From a virus: a stretch of 46,135 bases of DNA. Numbering within the stretch: the stretch's first letter is position 1; the number at the start of each line of letters is the position of its first letter. The notes under the pieces were generated by a model. It did no database searches and was not told the DNA's origin. It saw only the letters and a list, made by a program, of their open reading frames with translations. A program made the position numbers and the translations under genes. This document shows positions 1 through 8,683 of the stretch, piece by piece. Where the stretch lies: the IMG/VR virus record IMGVR_UViG_3300037628_000123, positions 1-46,135 of that record; one strand, given 5' to 3'.

Positions 1-127
1 GGTCTGACTTTGATATCTCATCACATACGGGTGCAGACACCGCGATAGCTGCTATTTGTTGGACTCAAAATAACTCATCATTAGTGCGTGGCATGGGCTT
101 TAGGGAAAAAGGCTCAACAGATAATTT
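1..127. repeat. Left copy of the 127-bp terminal direct repeat (circular contig)
   Basis: Bases 1-127 are identical to 46009-46135. Both copies lie inside one continuous reading frame, so the sequence is the same locus read twice and the unit genome is 46,008 bp. A repeat of exactly 127 bp equals a common assembler k-mer, so this is most likely an assembly overlap of a circular or circularly permuted molecule and not a real terminal repeat. Confidence 0.95.
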
Positions 128-917
128 TATAAACCCTGCAGGTTCAAATTCTTTTAATGGGACTCCAACTGTCGGGTGTGACGGTTCGGAAGTATTTCAG
201 GTTTACCGAGCAACGACTTCAGTTGGTGATATGTACTGTATTGGTTATGCTAAATCTGGCGTAACTATGAATACTAACGCAGTGGATAATTCTATAAGTA
301 CTGCTGCTGCATGGACTGACCTACCTGATGATTTAAAAAACGGTGCGTTCTTAGAGTTATTTTCACCTAATCTTGATGAGTTATGGGGCGTTAGACCTGA
401 TGGTGATACAGATTATACCTTTTACGATGAGATGAAGGGTAACCATACGTGGACACCTGTCGGCTCTGTTGCTGGAACAGTAGAAGCACAAATAGAAACT
501 ACAGATGTAGAGATACGGGTAAATGGTACGATAGACGACGCTGGTGGAGGTCCGACTACTACACCTGTATCTGCTACAGCATCAGCTGTCGGTACAGCGA
601 GTCTAGCTACTGTAGTAACCTACTCCCTTACTAACACCGCTACAGCGATAGGTACTAGCTCTATAAGTAAACTAATAGCTAAAACACTAGCTGTTGTAGG
701 TTTAGGTTCTGCCTCTATACAGAAAACTACAGGTAAGACACTAACAGCCAGTGCTACTGGTACAGCTACTGAGCAAGACGCTTTAGTGCTACCACAATCG
801 GCAAGTACCGGAGCTACTGGTACAGCCAGTTCAGTACAGAATTTTATAGCAGGTACAGGTGCAGCTTTACTTAACCTAGTTAAGCGAATAGCAATCAGAT
901 TAGGTTTAGGGTTATAG
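1..917 (+). CDS. Virion appendage / fibre-like protein, C-terminal part (gene continues from 45642)
   Basis: The frame is open from base 3 (codon TCT) and continues the gene that starts at 45642; joined across the circle it encodes 427 aa. The first half is beta-rich and holds two related modules: a block with KKGSTDDL and a later block with EKGSTDNF, preceded by similar segments, which suggests a duplicated domain. After a Gly/Thr-rich hinge the last about 130 residues are low-complexity Ala/Thr/Gly repeats of the type TATG and ASATGTA, ending in a short hydrophobic basic tail. Its place between small capsid/tail genes and the adaptor gene suggests an exposed virion protein such as a head fibre or tail appendage. 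I do not recognise the exact family. Confidence 0.8.
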   Translation, partial: SDFDISSHTGADTAIAAICWTQNNSSLVRGMGFREKGSTDNFINPAGSNSFNGTPTVGCDGSEVFQVYRATTSVGDMYCIGYAKSGVTMNTNAVDNSISTAAAWTDLPDDLKNGAFLELFSPNLDELWGVRPDGDTDYTFYDEMKGNHTWTPVGSVAGTVEAQIETTDVEIRVNGTIDDAGGGPTTTPVSATASAVGTASLATVVTYSLTNTATAIGTSSISKLIAKTLAVVGLGSASIQKTTGKTLTASATGTATEQDALVLPQSASTGATGTASSVQNFIAGTGAALLNLVKRIAIRLGLGL

Positions 918-938
918 CGGATTATAGGAAACAATCAC

Positions 939-1529
939 ATGACATTTGACGAACTAATAGCGGAAGTATATACATTAACTAACCGCCCTGACCTGACAGC
1001 TATGACTAGTAGTGCAGTTAAAGCTGCTACCCTTAAAGCTCATCAGTCAGACTTTTACAGTAAAGATATATTTGAAACAGGAGTTGAGTTTGATACTGCT
1101 GACTTTAGACAGAGTCTAGATTACATTAGCTTAATCTCTAACTTCCGCTCCTTTAAATACCTAAAGCGTGTAGATTCCGCTACTGACGATGTAGGTGCTT
1201 TTATAAAGATAGTAGCGCCGGAAGAAGTACTAGATTCCTATAACCAGAATCGCAGCGATATAGCTTATGTAGCTGGACGAGTCTTAGAGATTCGCTCAGC
1301 TGTTAGCTTTAGCAAAGCTCTACTGGGTTGTTATGTTAGACCTATAATCAGAGAAGGTGCTTATAACTCTTGGGTAGCTGAACAGTTTCCTTTTGTTATA
1401 GTCTATGAAGCTGCTAGAGTTATAATGAAAGTTATAGGTCAGGCGGAGGATTCTAACGGAATGGCTCAGTTACTAGCAGAAGAATTTATTTTATTTAAGA
1501 TGTCAGCTCTGTCTGATGTCGGATATTAG
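939..1529 (+). CDS. Head-to-tail adaptor protein (phage adaptor family, gp11-like role)
   Basis: This 196-aa protein begins MTFDELIAEV and is mainly helical, with a central segment and a C-terminal helical pair (PFVIVYEAARVIMKVIGQ). This is the pattern of the small podovirus adaptor proteins that bind under the portal ring and form the first ring of the tail. Size and position upstream of tailspike and nozzle genes match that role. An AGGAAAC ribosome site precedes the ATG by about 10 bases. The gene follows the appendage gene by 21 bases and the tailspike gene by 11 bases, so the three are co-transcribed. The family call rests on size, fold impression and order; sequence similarity was not tested. 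Confidence 0.65.
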   Translation: MTFDELIAEVYTLTNRPDLTAMTSSAVKAATLKAHQSDFYSKDIFETGVEFDTADFRQSLDYISLISNFRSFKYLKRVDSATDDVGAFIKIVAPEEVLDSYNQNRSDIAYVAGRVLEIRSAVSFSKALLGCYVRPIIREGAYNSWVAEQFPFVIVYEAARVIMKVIGQAEDSNGMAQLLAEEFILFKMSALSDVGY

Positions 1530-1540
1530 AGGGTATAATC

Positions 1541-3949
1541 ATGAGTGGTGAAGCTAACATTTGGCAACCGAGAAATATACTAGAAGCTGATGCGAACAGT
1601 AGAAGCTTAGAAGAGAAACTTACAGCCTCAATAGGCCAGACTCTTTTTACTCTTACTAGTTTTGCTTACACTATAAGTACAGGTTCTTTAGAGGTACATA
1701 AGAACGGATTACTTCTTACTAAAGGTACTGATTGGCAAGAGCAGACTACTACTACATTCAGTATAGTAGTACCTTGTAATGCAGGAGATATAGTAGTAGC
1801 TACGGGTATTATAGGTAATACAGCTAATGTAGATGTACGTGACACTGATATATTTATATCTAACTACCAAGCACTGCGTGACTACGTAGGTACCGAAGTT
1901 ACTATCTATGCTCAAGGCGCTGCAACTCACGCAGACGGAGGAGCTACGTTCTTTGGTCTTGTAACTAGCGAAGCTCCTGGTTTCTTTGTAGACGATAACG
2001 ATAGTATTATCGTACCTACAGGAGGCGATGGTTCTTTTGCATGGTTAAGACAAGGCAGTAAGCTTAAGGAAGGTGTCACCTTAACTAGTGTAGTTAACGA
2101 TAAGCGACTTAGATTAGGGGATATAAGAAAGATAAGCGATAGAGGTGACGGCTCTTTTACAGCTGTTCTAGCTTCAGGCGTAACACCTAATACTTTTGAT
2201 ATTATTCAGTGTGTCGGCGTAGCTACTTTAGCTTTAGTGTTACGCCCTTCTTATACTTTAGATGTAGACCACTTCGGTGCAGGTGTTGGAGGTATTGTTA
2301 CAGGAGCTATTCAAGCTGTATACACTAAAGCTGCAACCTTACCATTCGGTGCGCGGATAGAATACAACGGCGAAGAGTACATACACGGCGATATATTTTT
2401 TAGTTCTGACAACTCCGCTATCACTGTTAAAGGCAGAGGTAAACCTAAGATAACAGCCGCTGCAGGAACACATACACTATACTGGTTTGGTTTTACTGCT
2501 GCTGATGTTGTAGCTAATGTAGATACAAATATAGATATTAGAGACTTTAACTTCGATGGTGATAGTGTAGCTCAACGCACAATAATGCTGTATCGTTGCA
2601 GATTCAAACCCACCATCAAGCAAAGCGGTTTCGTAGGCTTCTTGGATGCCTGTATTAGAACTAGATTAGTAGGTGACCCCAACGCTGATGCTGGTTCTAG
2701 TAATGTAGTTAATTTAGATGCTTCTAACAATACATACCTAACTAGCGGGCCTGGTAGTAAAGCAATTGTTTTAGGTTATGACTGCCAACTAGTTAATGTT
2801 AGTCACAGCTATTTTAGAAACAATGATGCCAACCCTGACCATTTTATAATATGCGGACATACCGCAGGTCTGGCTATTGCTCATAACCAGATGTTTAGAC
2901 CCGCTAGTGGTGATTATACATTAGCTAAATCCTTTGTTATTTGTAACCATGGGTCAGGAGCGTTTAGATTTGACCATAACTCTATGGTTGCAAGCCACGA
3001 CACAGTCGAGGACTTACCTTCTTATTTAGAAATGGACGCGACAGGAGCTTCAAGTACCTCGTACGCTTCAATAGCAATCACTAATAACGACTGGCAAGAT
3101 GAAGGTAATCATTATCATCCTACTGGTTTTATTAAGTGGTCAGTTATGGGCGCAGGTACTTTAGACCTAAACAATAACAGATTTTCTACTCCTTACGACT
3201 ACAGCGCATCTGGCAAAGAAGCCTTTGCTCCACCTATAAGAATATTCAATAAGTTTAATTTCTTAATTGAGTCGTTTACTTGCCCGTCTAACAGCTGGGA
3301 TAACTTAGGAACAGTAGCAGGTACAGCTGATAGATTACTAATCGGTCAAGACGCCAGCGATGGTACAGCCAACTTTAGAATTAATGCCTTCTCTGGTATG
3401 TTAAGAGAAGGGTTCCATACCTCTGGGATATTTAACTTAAGTACTGATACTGATATCATCGATTTATCATTAAGAAATAGAGAGCTCTTATCTACAAAGT
3501 TTGTGGATAGGAGACGTATGTTTAAATATGACGCTACCACAGAAGATACATGGATAGAAGTCTTTACTGTTACGTTTGATACTGCAAGCACCTCGTATAT
3601 GGGTTTTGAGTTTAGTATGCTAATGAACTCTGAAACTGGGGGAGTTCAATTTTATAAGGTAGGTTATCAGCTGCAAGGTAGTACAGGAGTAGCTGGTGCA
3701 ACCGAAAAATGGACATTAGGAACTGTTCCTGCTGGTGACGGTGGAAGTGGCGCATTACCTGCTACTACTACAGATAATATCTGGTGGTTTGAAGAGGACG
3801 CAGCTAATGAGACGGTTAAGTTTTATGTTAAAAAAGACGACGTTACAGACGTTCTAATAACAGAAATGAACGTTATGGAATGCCCCAAGCAAAACCAAGC
3901 TGCGGGTTTGACATTTAGCTGGAATGAAGCGTTATTTTACGAATACTAG
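1541..3949 (+). CDS. Tailspike / tail fibre with right-handed beta-helix
   Basis: An 802-aa protein. Residues 1-110 hold a podovirus tail-fibre N-terminal domain: after IGQTLFTL comes a segment with LEVHKNGLLLTKGTDW and then VVATGIIGN, the small beta domain that docks fibres on the tail. After a linker the middle (about 230-600) reads as a parallel beta-helix in the pectate-lyase style: repeated short strands, many Asn and Asp turns (LDASNNTYL, ITNNDW, LNNNRF) and paired N-rich rungs. The C-terminus is a beta domain containing TEDTWIEVFTVTFDTA. Role inferred: receptor binding or surface glycan depolymerisation. Catalytic residues cannot be assigned by reading. It lies directly before the lysis block. 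Confidence 0.8.
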   Translation: MSGEANIWQPRNILEADANSRSLEEKLTASIGQTLFTLTSFAYTISTGSLEVHKNGLLLTKGTDWQEQTTTTFSIVVPCNAGDIVVATGIIGNTANVDVRDTDIFISNYQALRDYVGTEVTIYAQGAATHADGGATFFGLVTSEAPGFFVDDNDSIIVPTGGDGSFAWLRQGSKLKEGVTLTSVVNDKRLRLGDIRKISDRGDGSFTAVLASGVTPNTFDIIQCVGVATLALVLRPSYTLDVDHFGAGVGGIVTGAIQAVYTKAATLPFGARIEYNGEEYIHGDIFFSSDNSAITVKGRGKPKITAAAGTHTLYWFGFTAADVVANVDTNIDIRDFNFDGDSVAQRTIMLYRCRFKPTIKQSGFVGFLDACIRTRLVGDPNADAGSSNVVNLDASNNTYLTSGPGSKAIVLGYDCQLVNVSHSYFRNNDANPDHFIICGHTAGLAIAHNQMFRPASGDYTLAKSFVICNHGSGAFRFDHNSMVASHDTVEDLPSYLEMDATGASSTSYASIAITNNDWQDEGNHYHPTGFIKWSVMGAGTLDLNNNRFSTPYDYSASGKEAFAPPIRIFNKFNFLIESFTCPSNSWDNLGTVAGTADRLLIGQDASDGTANFRINAFSGMLREGFHTSGIFNLSTDTDIIDLSLRNRELLSTKFVDRRRMFKYDATTEDTWIEVFTVTFDTASTSYMGFEFSMLMNSETGGVQFYKVGYQLQGSTGVAGATEKWTLGTVPAGDGGSGALPATTTDNIWWFEEDAANETVKFYVKKDDVTDVLITEMNVMECPKQNQAAGLTFSWNEALFYEY

Positions 3950-3958
3950 GAGTAGTCA

Positions 3959-4330
3959 ATGAAAAATTACTTTAGCGAAGCTGAGCTTTCTTGCCCTTGT
4001 TGCGGAGTTAACGGATTTAAACCTGAGACTCTGGAGCGCTTTAATTTACTTAGAGCTTACTTAGACTTTCCTCTACCTATGTCATCTATGTATCGCTGTG
4101 CAGCTTATAATAAACTTCGCGGCTTTACTGATACTCACGAGACAGGTCAAGCAGGTGATACAGTACTATCTCATAAGAGAGCCTGGGCTGTATTAGCTGC
4201 TGCGCCTAAGTTTGGATTCACTGGTATAGGCGTTAAGCAGAAAGGTAAAGTAAGTGGTCGTATGATTCACTTAGATGATTTAGCTGAGTTGTTACCTAAT
4301 CGCCCTCGCCCTCACATTTGGAGTTATTAG
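3959..4330 (+). CDS. Endolysin: M15-type peptidoglycan endopeptidase (D,D-/L-Ala-D-Glu peptidase)
   Basis: The 123-aa protein is a minimal peptidase M15 (VanY/M15_3-like) domain. The zinc-site pattern is visible: SSMYRCAAYN then DTHETGQAGD supplies His60 and Asp67, and RMIHLDDL supplies His104. Such single-domain enzymes cut the cross-linking peptides of peptidoglycan at the end of infection. The N-terminus carries a Cys cluster (SCPCCG, Cys12, 14, 15) that is common in this phage subfamily. There is no signal peptide, so export should depend on a holin, and two membrane-protein genes follow within 4 bases each. The ribosome site AGGAG lies 6 bases upstream of ATG. Confidence 0.88.
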   Translation: MKNYFSEAELSCPCCGVNGFKPETLERFNLLRAYLDFPLPMSSMYRCAAYNKLRGFTDTHETGQAGDTVLSHKRAWAVLAAAPKFGFTGIGVKQKGKVSGRMIHLDDLAELLPNRPRPHIWSY

Positions 4331-4333
4331 ATT

Positions 4334-4699
4334 ATGTTTAGTTTTATTAAAGCTCTCTTCTCTGGAGGAGCTGTTAAGTCAATTGAGAACATAGCGTCTG
4401 AGTGGATTGAAACTGACATGGAGTCAGCAGAGGCTAAGGTGCTTATGGTTAAGACACTTGACCCTAACGGCTTAATGCGCAGAGACTTATCTAGTAGAGT
4501 TACTAATCTATACACCTTGTATATAGTAACCGCTCTAATACTGCTGATATGTGAGAGTTTCGATTTAGGTGATGCAGAAGCAATCGCTGTAGCTACCACT
4601 AAAGTAACTGAGTTATTTGTGCCTATAACTACCTTATTTGGTGTGATAGTCAGTGCAAGTTTCGGAGTTAACTATGCTAATACTAAGCAAGGTAAATAA
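4334..4699 (+). CDS. Putative holin (3-TM holin-like)
   Basis: A 121-aa protein with a cytosolic helical N-terminus (SEWIETDMESAEAK), a hydrophobic segment around residues 60-78 (NLYTLYIVTALILLICESF) and a second around 92-115 (TELFVPITTLFGVIVSASFGVNYA), ending in a basic tail. This resembles the GTA/phage 3TM holin family, where an acidic-basic helical region precedes the membrane helices. It starts 4 bases after the endolysin stop and is followed by another small membrane protein, forming a lysis cassette. A holin would form the inner-membrane hole that releases the endolysin. The holin call rests on topology and position. Confidence 0.65.
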   Translation: MFSFIKALFSGGAVKSIENIASEWIETDMESAEAKVLMVKTLDPNGLMRRDLSSRVTNLYTLYIVTALILLICESFDLGDAEAIAVATTKVTELFVPITTLFGVIVSASFGVNYANTKQGK

Positions 4700-4702
4700 C
4701 CT

Positions 4703-4957
4703 ATGAAAGAACTAATAGCTCAACACGCATCTACTGCTTTACAGAGTGATAAAATAGCACAGGGAGTAGCAGCGGTCACAGCTAGTACAGGGTTAGCGAC
4801 ATTTTTTAATTTGATTACTCCTGTAGTTGGCGTCTTAACTGGTGTGTGCGGTCTCATTCTCTCTGTTGTATTTATAATAAGTAAACGTAAGAGCGATAGA
4901 CGAGAAGAAGAAAAGCATCAGATTGAGATGGCTATCTTAAAGAAAGAGCTGGAGTAA
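4703..4957 (+). CDS. Small membrane protein of the lysis block (second holin or pinholin/antiholin candidate)
   Basis: An 84-aa protein with two hydrophobic stretches, about 20-40 (GVAAVTASTGLATFFNLI) and 43-62 (VGVLTGVCGLILSVVFIIS), and a highly charged C-terminal helix (KRKSDRREEEKHQIEMAILKKELE region) that could form a coiled coil. The two-helix hairpin with a charged tail is the class II holin layout; an inner-membrane spanin is less likely because the second helix is internal. It follows the 3TM protein by 4 bases and precedes the nozzle gene by 4 bases. No separate o-spanin lipobox was seen nearby. Confidence 0.5.
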   Translation: MKELIAQHASTALQSDKIAQGVAAVTASTGLATFFNLITPVVGVLTGVCGLILSVVFIISKRKSDRREEEKHQIEMAILKKELE

Positions 4958-4960
4958 CTA

Positions 4961-6487
4961 ATGGCACAGAGATTTTATACTATAAGCTTACAAGACACAG
5001 ACTTCCCTATGCTTAGCGAGCAGCAGGCTAGGACTACTATTGTCACCGAGGCAGGTAAAGTACCTTCGGCAGGTACAACTCCCGGTTTAGCTTACTGCCA
5101 TAATATGATGCCTTCTAAGTACGGTTTAGATTCTGTCGGATACCTGTCTGTAGTACCTGCGTTTGCTGGGTTACCTGAGAGTTTAACTATGGATGACGCT
5201 AGAGTAGCCTATGGCGATGCTAGGTCTAGACTCTATCTAGTCTGGGATTCTTTAGGTAATGTATACGCTTTACTTACAGGCGCTACAGTCTGGATTGCTT
5301 TACCTGCTACAGTACCAGCTACCGGAGGTGTAGGCTTCTCTGTAGAGTCAGTTACGATAGGTACAGTTAACGGTGTAAGTTATATCTTCTATTCCGGTAT
5401 AGGTGCCTTTACTTATAACGAAGCTACTAACACTCTTGATGAGGCTGTACTTACAGGTCTTACTATAGCAGATGTATTAGGTGTGGTAGCATCCAGCGGT
5501 TATCTTATAGCTTATACACTTGAAGCTATAGCTTGGAGTAGTACTATATTACCTACTGACTTCGTACCTTCGCAGGTGACAGGTGCCGGAGGCGGTAATG
5601 TAGCAGGTATAGCAGGGGCTATCTTATTCTGTACATCTAATACCTTAGGTATTTTAATCAGTACCTCAGCTAATACTATTGCAGGTACATATACTGGTAA
5701 CGCGCGCTTTCCTTTTAAGTTTCGAGAGGTAGATGACTCTAAGGGAGGTATTAGCTTAGACCGTGTAGCGTATGAAGCTAACAGTAAACAGCAGTTTATA
5801 TTTTCTAAAGCAGGGCTACAAACAATAACTTCTCAGAAGGCTGAGTCTATACTACCTGATGTAACAGACTTTCTGGCAGGTAGACGGTTTGAAGATTACA
5901 ACGAAGCTACCAGACTTTATGAGATAACTGAGTTAACACCTGCGGAGACTATGCTTAAGAAACTTAAGTTTATAGCTTCTAGGTATCTTGTAATCTCTTA
6001 CGGCTTACCTAGTGTAGGCTTTACTCATGCTCTGGTATTTGATACTATATTAAAGAAGTTAGGTAAGCTAAAGATAACTCACACTGATGTGTTTGAGTAT
6101 ATAGGTTCACAGACTGAGATAAGTAAGGAGTCAATAGCTTTTCTCTTATCTACAGGTGAGGTGCAAGTACTTAACTTCTCATCTAACGCTGTATCTAATG
6201 GTGTAGTTATACTAGGTAAGTTGCAGTTCTCATCTACTAGATTTATCGAACTACTAGGTGTAGAGATAGAGAATGTACAGGACGGAGTAGTCTTAGATGT
6301 ATCCTCTCAGTTGTCTCTTAACGGTAAGACATTTACTACTGTGCTTCCTACTGCTGCACCTATCGCAGCTACCGAGTATAGAGAGTACCCTTTCAGAGCT
6401 ACAGGTAAGAGTCACTCGCTTGCTATAGCAGGGCAGTTTAATTTAACTACTGTACTAGTGCGTTATAAAACTACAGGTCGGAGGTAA
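4961..6487 (+). CDS. Tail nozzle / tail tube protein (gp12-like beta-propeller candidate)
   Basis: A 508-aa beta-rich protein. It shows repeated blade-like segments of four short strands separated by Gly/Asp turns (RLYLVWDSLGNVYALL, GVSYIFYSGIGAFTYN, GAILFCTSNTLGILI, KQQFIFSKAGLQTI), as expected for the propeller of podovirus nozzle proteins (T7 gp12, P22 gp10 class). The C-terminal part is a beta sandwich ending in a strand before TTGRR. It probably forms the distal hexameric nozzle that the tailspike and ejection channel engage. Its position after the lysis block and before small tail proteins fits the tail module. No sequence search was possible. Confidence 0.6.
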   Translation: MAQRFYTISLQDTDFPMLSEQQARTTIVTEAGKVPSAGTTPGLAYCHNMMPSKYGLDSVGYLSVVPAFAGLPESLTMDDARVAYGDARSRLYLVWDSLGNVYALLTGATVWIALPATVPATGGVGFSVESVTIGTVNGVSYIFYSGIGAFTYNEATNTLDEAVLTGLTIADVLGVVASSGYLIAYTLEAIAWSSTILPTDFVPSQVTGAGGGNVAGIAGAILFCTSNTLGILISTSANTIAGTYTGNARFPFKFREVDDSKGGISLDRVAYEANSKQQFIFSKAGLQTITSQKAESILPDVTDFLAGRRFEDYNEATRLYEITELTPAETMLKKLKFIASRYLVISYGLPSVGFTHALVFDTILKKLGKLKITHTDVFEYIGSQTEISKESIAFLLSTGEVQVLNFSSNAVSNGVVILGKLQFSSTRFIELLGVEIENVQDGVVLDVSSQLSLNGKTFTTVLPTAAPIAATEYREYPFRATGKSHSLAIAGQFNLTTVLVRYKTTGRR

Positions 6488-6496
6488 GAAACTAAT

Positions 6497-6970
6497 ATGC
6501 CCGCTCCTATTAATACATACGATTCAGCTACTAATCTTAACTTAGGTCAAGTACCTACGGAGTTAGAGAGCGAGAACGAAGCACTGTATAGAGATTTACT
6601 AGATATACATAACGCGCTGGAGATACTGCTTACATCTAGCGATGACGGTGATGCGCTATTTCAAGCTTTTATAGATAAGTTCCGTAACTTCTCACAACCC
6701 GCAGTGGTTGCTGACTATACTGTACTAGTGACTGACGGTATAGTCCGTGTAGATGCTAGTGTTGGAGATATCACAGTTACTATGCACCCTGTAGCTAGCG
6801 GTGTAGGTTACAGATACCCGATAAAAAGAATAGATACAGTTACTGCTAATAAAGTTACCTTACTAGGTGATGGTACAGAGCTGATAGATGAAAGACCTAC
6901 CGGTATAAATCTAAGTACTAAAAGCAGTTACACTCTTAAAGCAAACGATACAGGTTGGGATATAATATGA
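6497..6970 (+). CDS. Small tail protein with helical N-terminus and beta C-terminal cap
   Basis: A 157-aa protein. Residues 1-65 are helical and acidic (VPTELESENEALYRDLLDIHNALEILL in part); residues 75-157 form a beta domain (DYTVLVTDGIVRVDASVGDITVTM, IKRIDTVTANKVTLLGDG region, ending LKANDTGWDII). That last motif recurs at the C-terminus of tail-fibre and needle proteins of podoviruses, where it caps trimers. Likely a tail accessory or needle component. A strong GGAGGTAAG ribosome site precedes it. Its TGA stop overlaps the next ATG (ATGA). Confidence 0.5.
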   Translation: MPAPINTYDSATNLNLGQVPTELESENEALYRDLLDIHNALEILLTSSDDGDALFQAFIDKFRNFSQPAVVADYTVLVTDGIVRVDASVGDITVTMHPVASGVGYRYPIKRIDTVTANKVTLLGDGTELIDERPTGINLSTKSSYTLKANDTGWDII

Positions 6971-7818
6971 GTTACGAGAACATACCTAAGAACGCAGCAG
7001 AGACAGCTGTACTGATTGAAGATATCAACCCTATAAAAGATTACCGTACTGAGTTAGCCTTAGGTAATATATTAGGTAAGAGTATAATGAGAGCTCTAGG
7101 AGAGCGAGATAACGTACAGACTACAGCGGCAGGAGAGGATATATGGAGAGGTAACGAGCTGTCTAATGTACCCGCAGCTTTAGCTTCTACTACTAGTATA
7201 CCTGTACCTAGCACCTCAGGGGAGCAGATGTCAGTTATATCAGAAAATGCGGCAGATAACTCCGCAGGTACAGGGGTACAGACACTTACTGTACAGTATA
7301 TAGACGCCGCAGGTGATGAGCAGATGACTACTGTAACTATGAACGGTATTACTGCTGTACCCCTTACACCTTCAAATGTCAGGTTCGTACAGGATTTACA
7401 GGCTCTTACTGTAGGGTCAGCTGGTGTAGCTATAGGTCATATAAGAATATTTAAAACCTCAGATGCTACTTTGGTGTATAGTATGATAGCAGCCGGAGGT
7501 AATCAATCACTAGTGCCTAGTAAGATGGTACCTCTAGGTAAGACTTTAGTACTTAAAAAGTGGGTTAGCTCTGAAGCATCTAAATCTAAGAGATGTAGAA
7601 TTAGACTTAGAGCTGACTGTAATAACGCAACCCCCCCTATAAGACAAGAAGGGGTATTCTTATTTAAGTCTGTCACTGCTTTAGATGGTAGTGCAGTACC
7701 TATGGATTTAGTTTATGATGTTCCTGAGCTGTCTGTAGTTAAGATAACTGCATGGGCTAAGGTATCAGGGGCAGAAGTAGGTATACACTGGTGGGGTGAG
7801 TTAGTTGATAACAGCTAA
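6967..7818 (+). CDS. Virion structural protein of unknown function (tail/head surface)
   Basis: A 283-aa protein starting MSYENIPKNAAE. I chose the ATG at 6967, which overlaps the previous stop as ATGA, over the in-frame TTG at 6955. A helical N-terminus leads to a beta domain with IWRGNELSNVPAALASTTSIPVPS pieces and the repeated Thr-rich strands VQTLTVQYIDAAGDEQM and TTVTMNGITAVPL. This resembles a domain widespread in podovirus and siphovirus virion proteins of unknown function. It lies between the nozzle-side genes and the gp13-like gene, so it is probably a late tail or head component. Confidence 0.55.
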   Translation: MSYENIPKNAAETAVLIEDINPIKDYRTELALGNILGKSIMRALGERDNVQTTAAGEDIWRGNELSNVPAALASTTSIPVPSTSGEQMSVISENAADNSAGTGVQTLTVQYIDAAGDEQMTTVTMNGITAVPLTPSNVRFVQDLQALTVGSAGVAIGHIRIFKTSDATLVYSMIAAGGNQSLVPSKMVPLGKTLVLKKWVSSEASKSKRCRIRLRADCNNATPPIRQEGVFLFKSVTALDGSAVPMDLVYDVPELSVVKITAWAKVSGAEVGIHWWGELVDNS

Positions 7819-7829
7819 GACAGGCAAAT

Positions 7830-7860
7830 CAATCCCCATACTGATTAAGTAGAGGGATTG
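7830..7860 (+). other. Hairpin upstream of the GNAT-like gene
   Basis: CAATCCC (7830-7836) pairs with GGGATTG (7854-7860) across a 17-base loop. No T-tract follows, so it is not a standard terminator. It sits in the 57-base gap before the gene starting at 7876, which lacks an obvious ribosome site, and could act as an mRNA processing or translation-control element. Confidence 0.4.
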
Positions 7861-7875
7861 AAGTATACTCTTATA

Positions 7876-8292
7876 ATGAAGCCTTCATATATACGACCAG
7901 CAACAGCTGATGAAACTATCTCTATCTTAAGTGAGTGGCAGATAGCTACTAAGTTAAGTAAGCCTGTAATGCAGTGCTTAGGTGTGAAACATAACTACAC
8001 CTTAGTAGTTATTCTAGGTTATAAGTTACTTATAAGTTATAGAAAGACTAAGAAGGCAGGGATGTTAGAGTTACATATAGCCTGCCCTAGAGCCAGCATT
8101 AAAGCATCTAGAATTCTAACTGCTGTGGCTATGCAGTGGCTCCTTACAGAACCTAAACTAAACGCAGATACTATAGTTGTATTTGCACCTAAAGGTAAGA
8201 TGAGTAACTTTGCTAAGCGGCTAGGGTTTAAAGAAGATAACAGCATTAAGAGTAAAGCTAATAAGCTTACTCTTACATTTAAGCGAGGATAG
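7876..8292 (+). CDS. GNAT-fold protein, gp13-like virion-associated
   Basis: A 138-aa protein from ATG 7876 (MKPSYIRPATADE). An in-frame TTG at 7858 would add six residues; neither start has a well-spaced ribosome site. The opening IRPATADE, the central hydrophobic strand LVVILGYKLLISYR and the late motif APKGKMSNFAKRLGFKED follow the N-acetyltransferase (GNAT) fold, in which the last motif is the acetyl-CoA-side FYEKLGF-type helix. T7-group phages have a GNAT-like protein (gp13) between the nozzle gene and the ejection protein genes, exactly the position here. Enzyme activity is uncertain; virion assembly is more likely. Confidence 0.6.
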   Translation: MKPSYIRPATADETISILSEWQIATKLSKPVMQCLGVKHNYTLVVILGYKLLISYRKTKKAGMLELHIACPRASIKASRILTAVAMQWLLTEPKLNADTIVVFAPKGKMSNFAKRLGFKEDNSIKSKANKLTLTFKRG

Positions 8293-8296
8293 TATT

Positions 8297-8668
8297 ATGG
8301 ACATAGGCGGCGCATTAGGTTTTAAGAAAGAGAAATCAAAAAGTAGCGGGAGTAGCGAAACTGTTCAAGCAGGTACTAAGACTGAACGTCTTAACCTAGA
8401 CCAGAATGCTATAGAGAAGATTATAGCAGATGTGCTTGGCAGCGAGAGTGGTTTAGCTAGTATCTTTGCAGGTGAGCAGCAGGCGGGTATCTTTGATAGC
8501 TCAGTAGCGGCTCAGGCTTCCGGTGATTTAGTAGCTAACCTGATAGGTGAACTTGCTAAGATTACAGGAGAGCGGGTGGTTACTACAGACGCCACTGAGT
8601 CTGTGAAAACTAAAGGTAAGACTAAAGGCTCTTCTTTTGCCGCTGACTTAACAGCTAAGCTAAGCTAA
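8297..8668 (+). CDS. Small internal virion protein candidate
   Basis: A 123-aa protein opening MDIGGALGFKKEKS and followed by a Ser/Lys linker, then a helical core (NAIEKIIADVLGSESGLASIFAGEQQ, in part) and a second helix with AAQASGDLVANLIGELAKI. It ends in a Lys/Thr-rich tail. The small Ala-rich core directly before the two large helical proteins mirrors the gp14-gp15-gp16 ejection-protein order of T7-like phages. Role inferred as a component of the internal core or ejection channel. A GAGGATAG ribosome site lies just upstream. Confidence 0.5.
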   Translation: MDIGGALGFKKEKSKSSGSSETVQAGTKTERLNLDQNAIEKIIADVLGSESGLASIFAGEQQAGIFDSSVAAQASGDLVANLIGELAKITGERVVTTDATESVKTKGKTKGSSFAADLTAKLS

Positions 8669-8683
8669 TACAGGAGATAAGTA

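Noticed and set aside
1-127. A biological direct terminal repeat for packaging
   Set aside because: Its length equals a common assembler k-mer and it lies within a coding frame with no packaging-like features, so an assembly overlap is more likely; read-depth data would be needed to find real ends.
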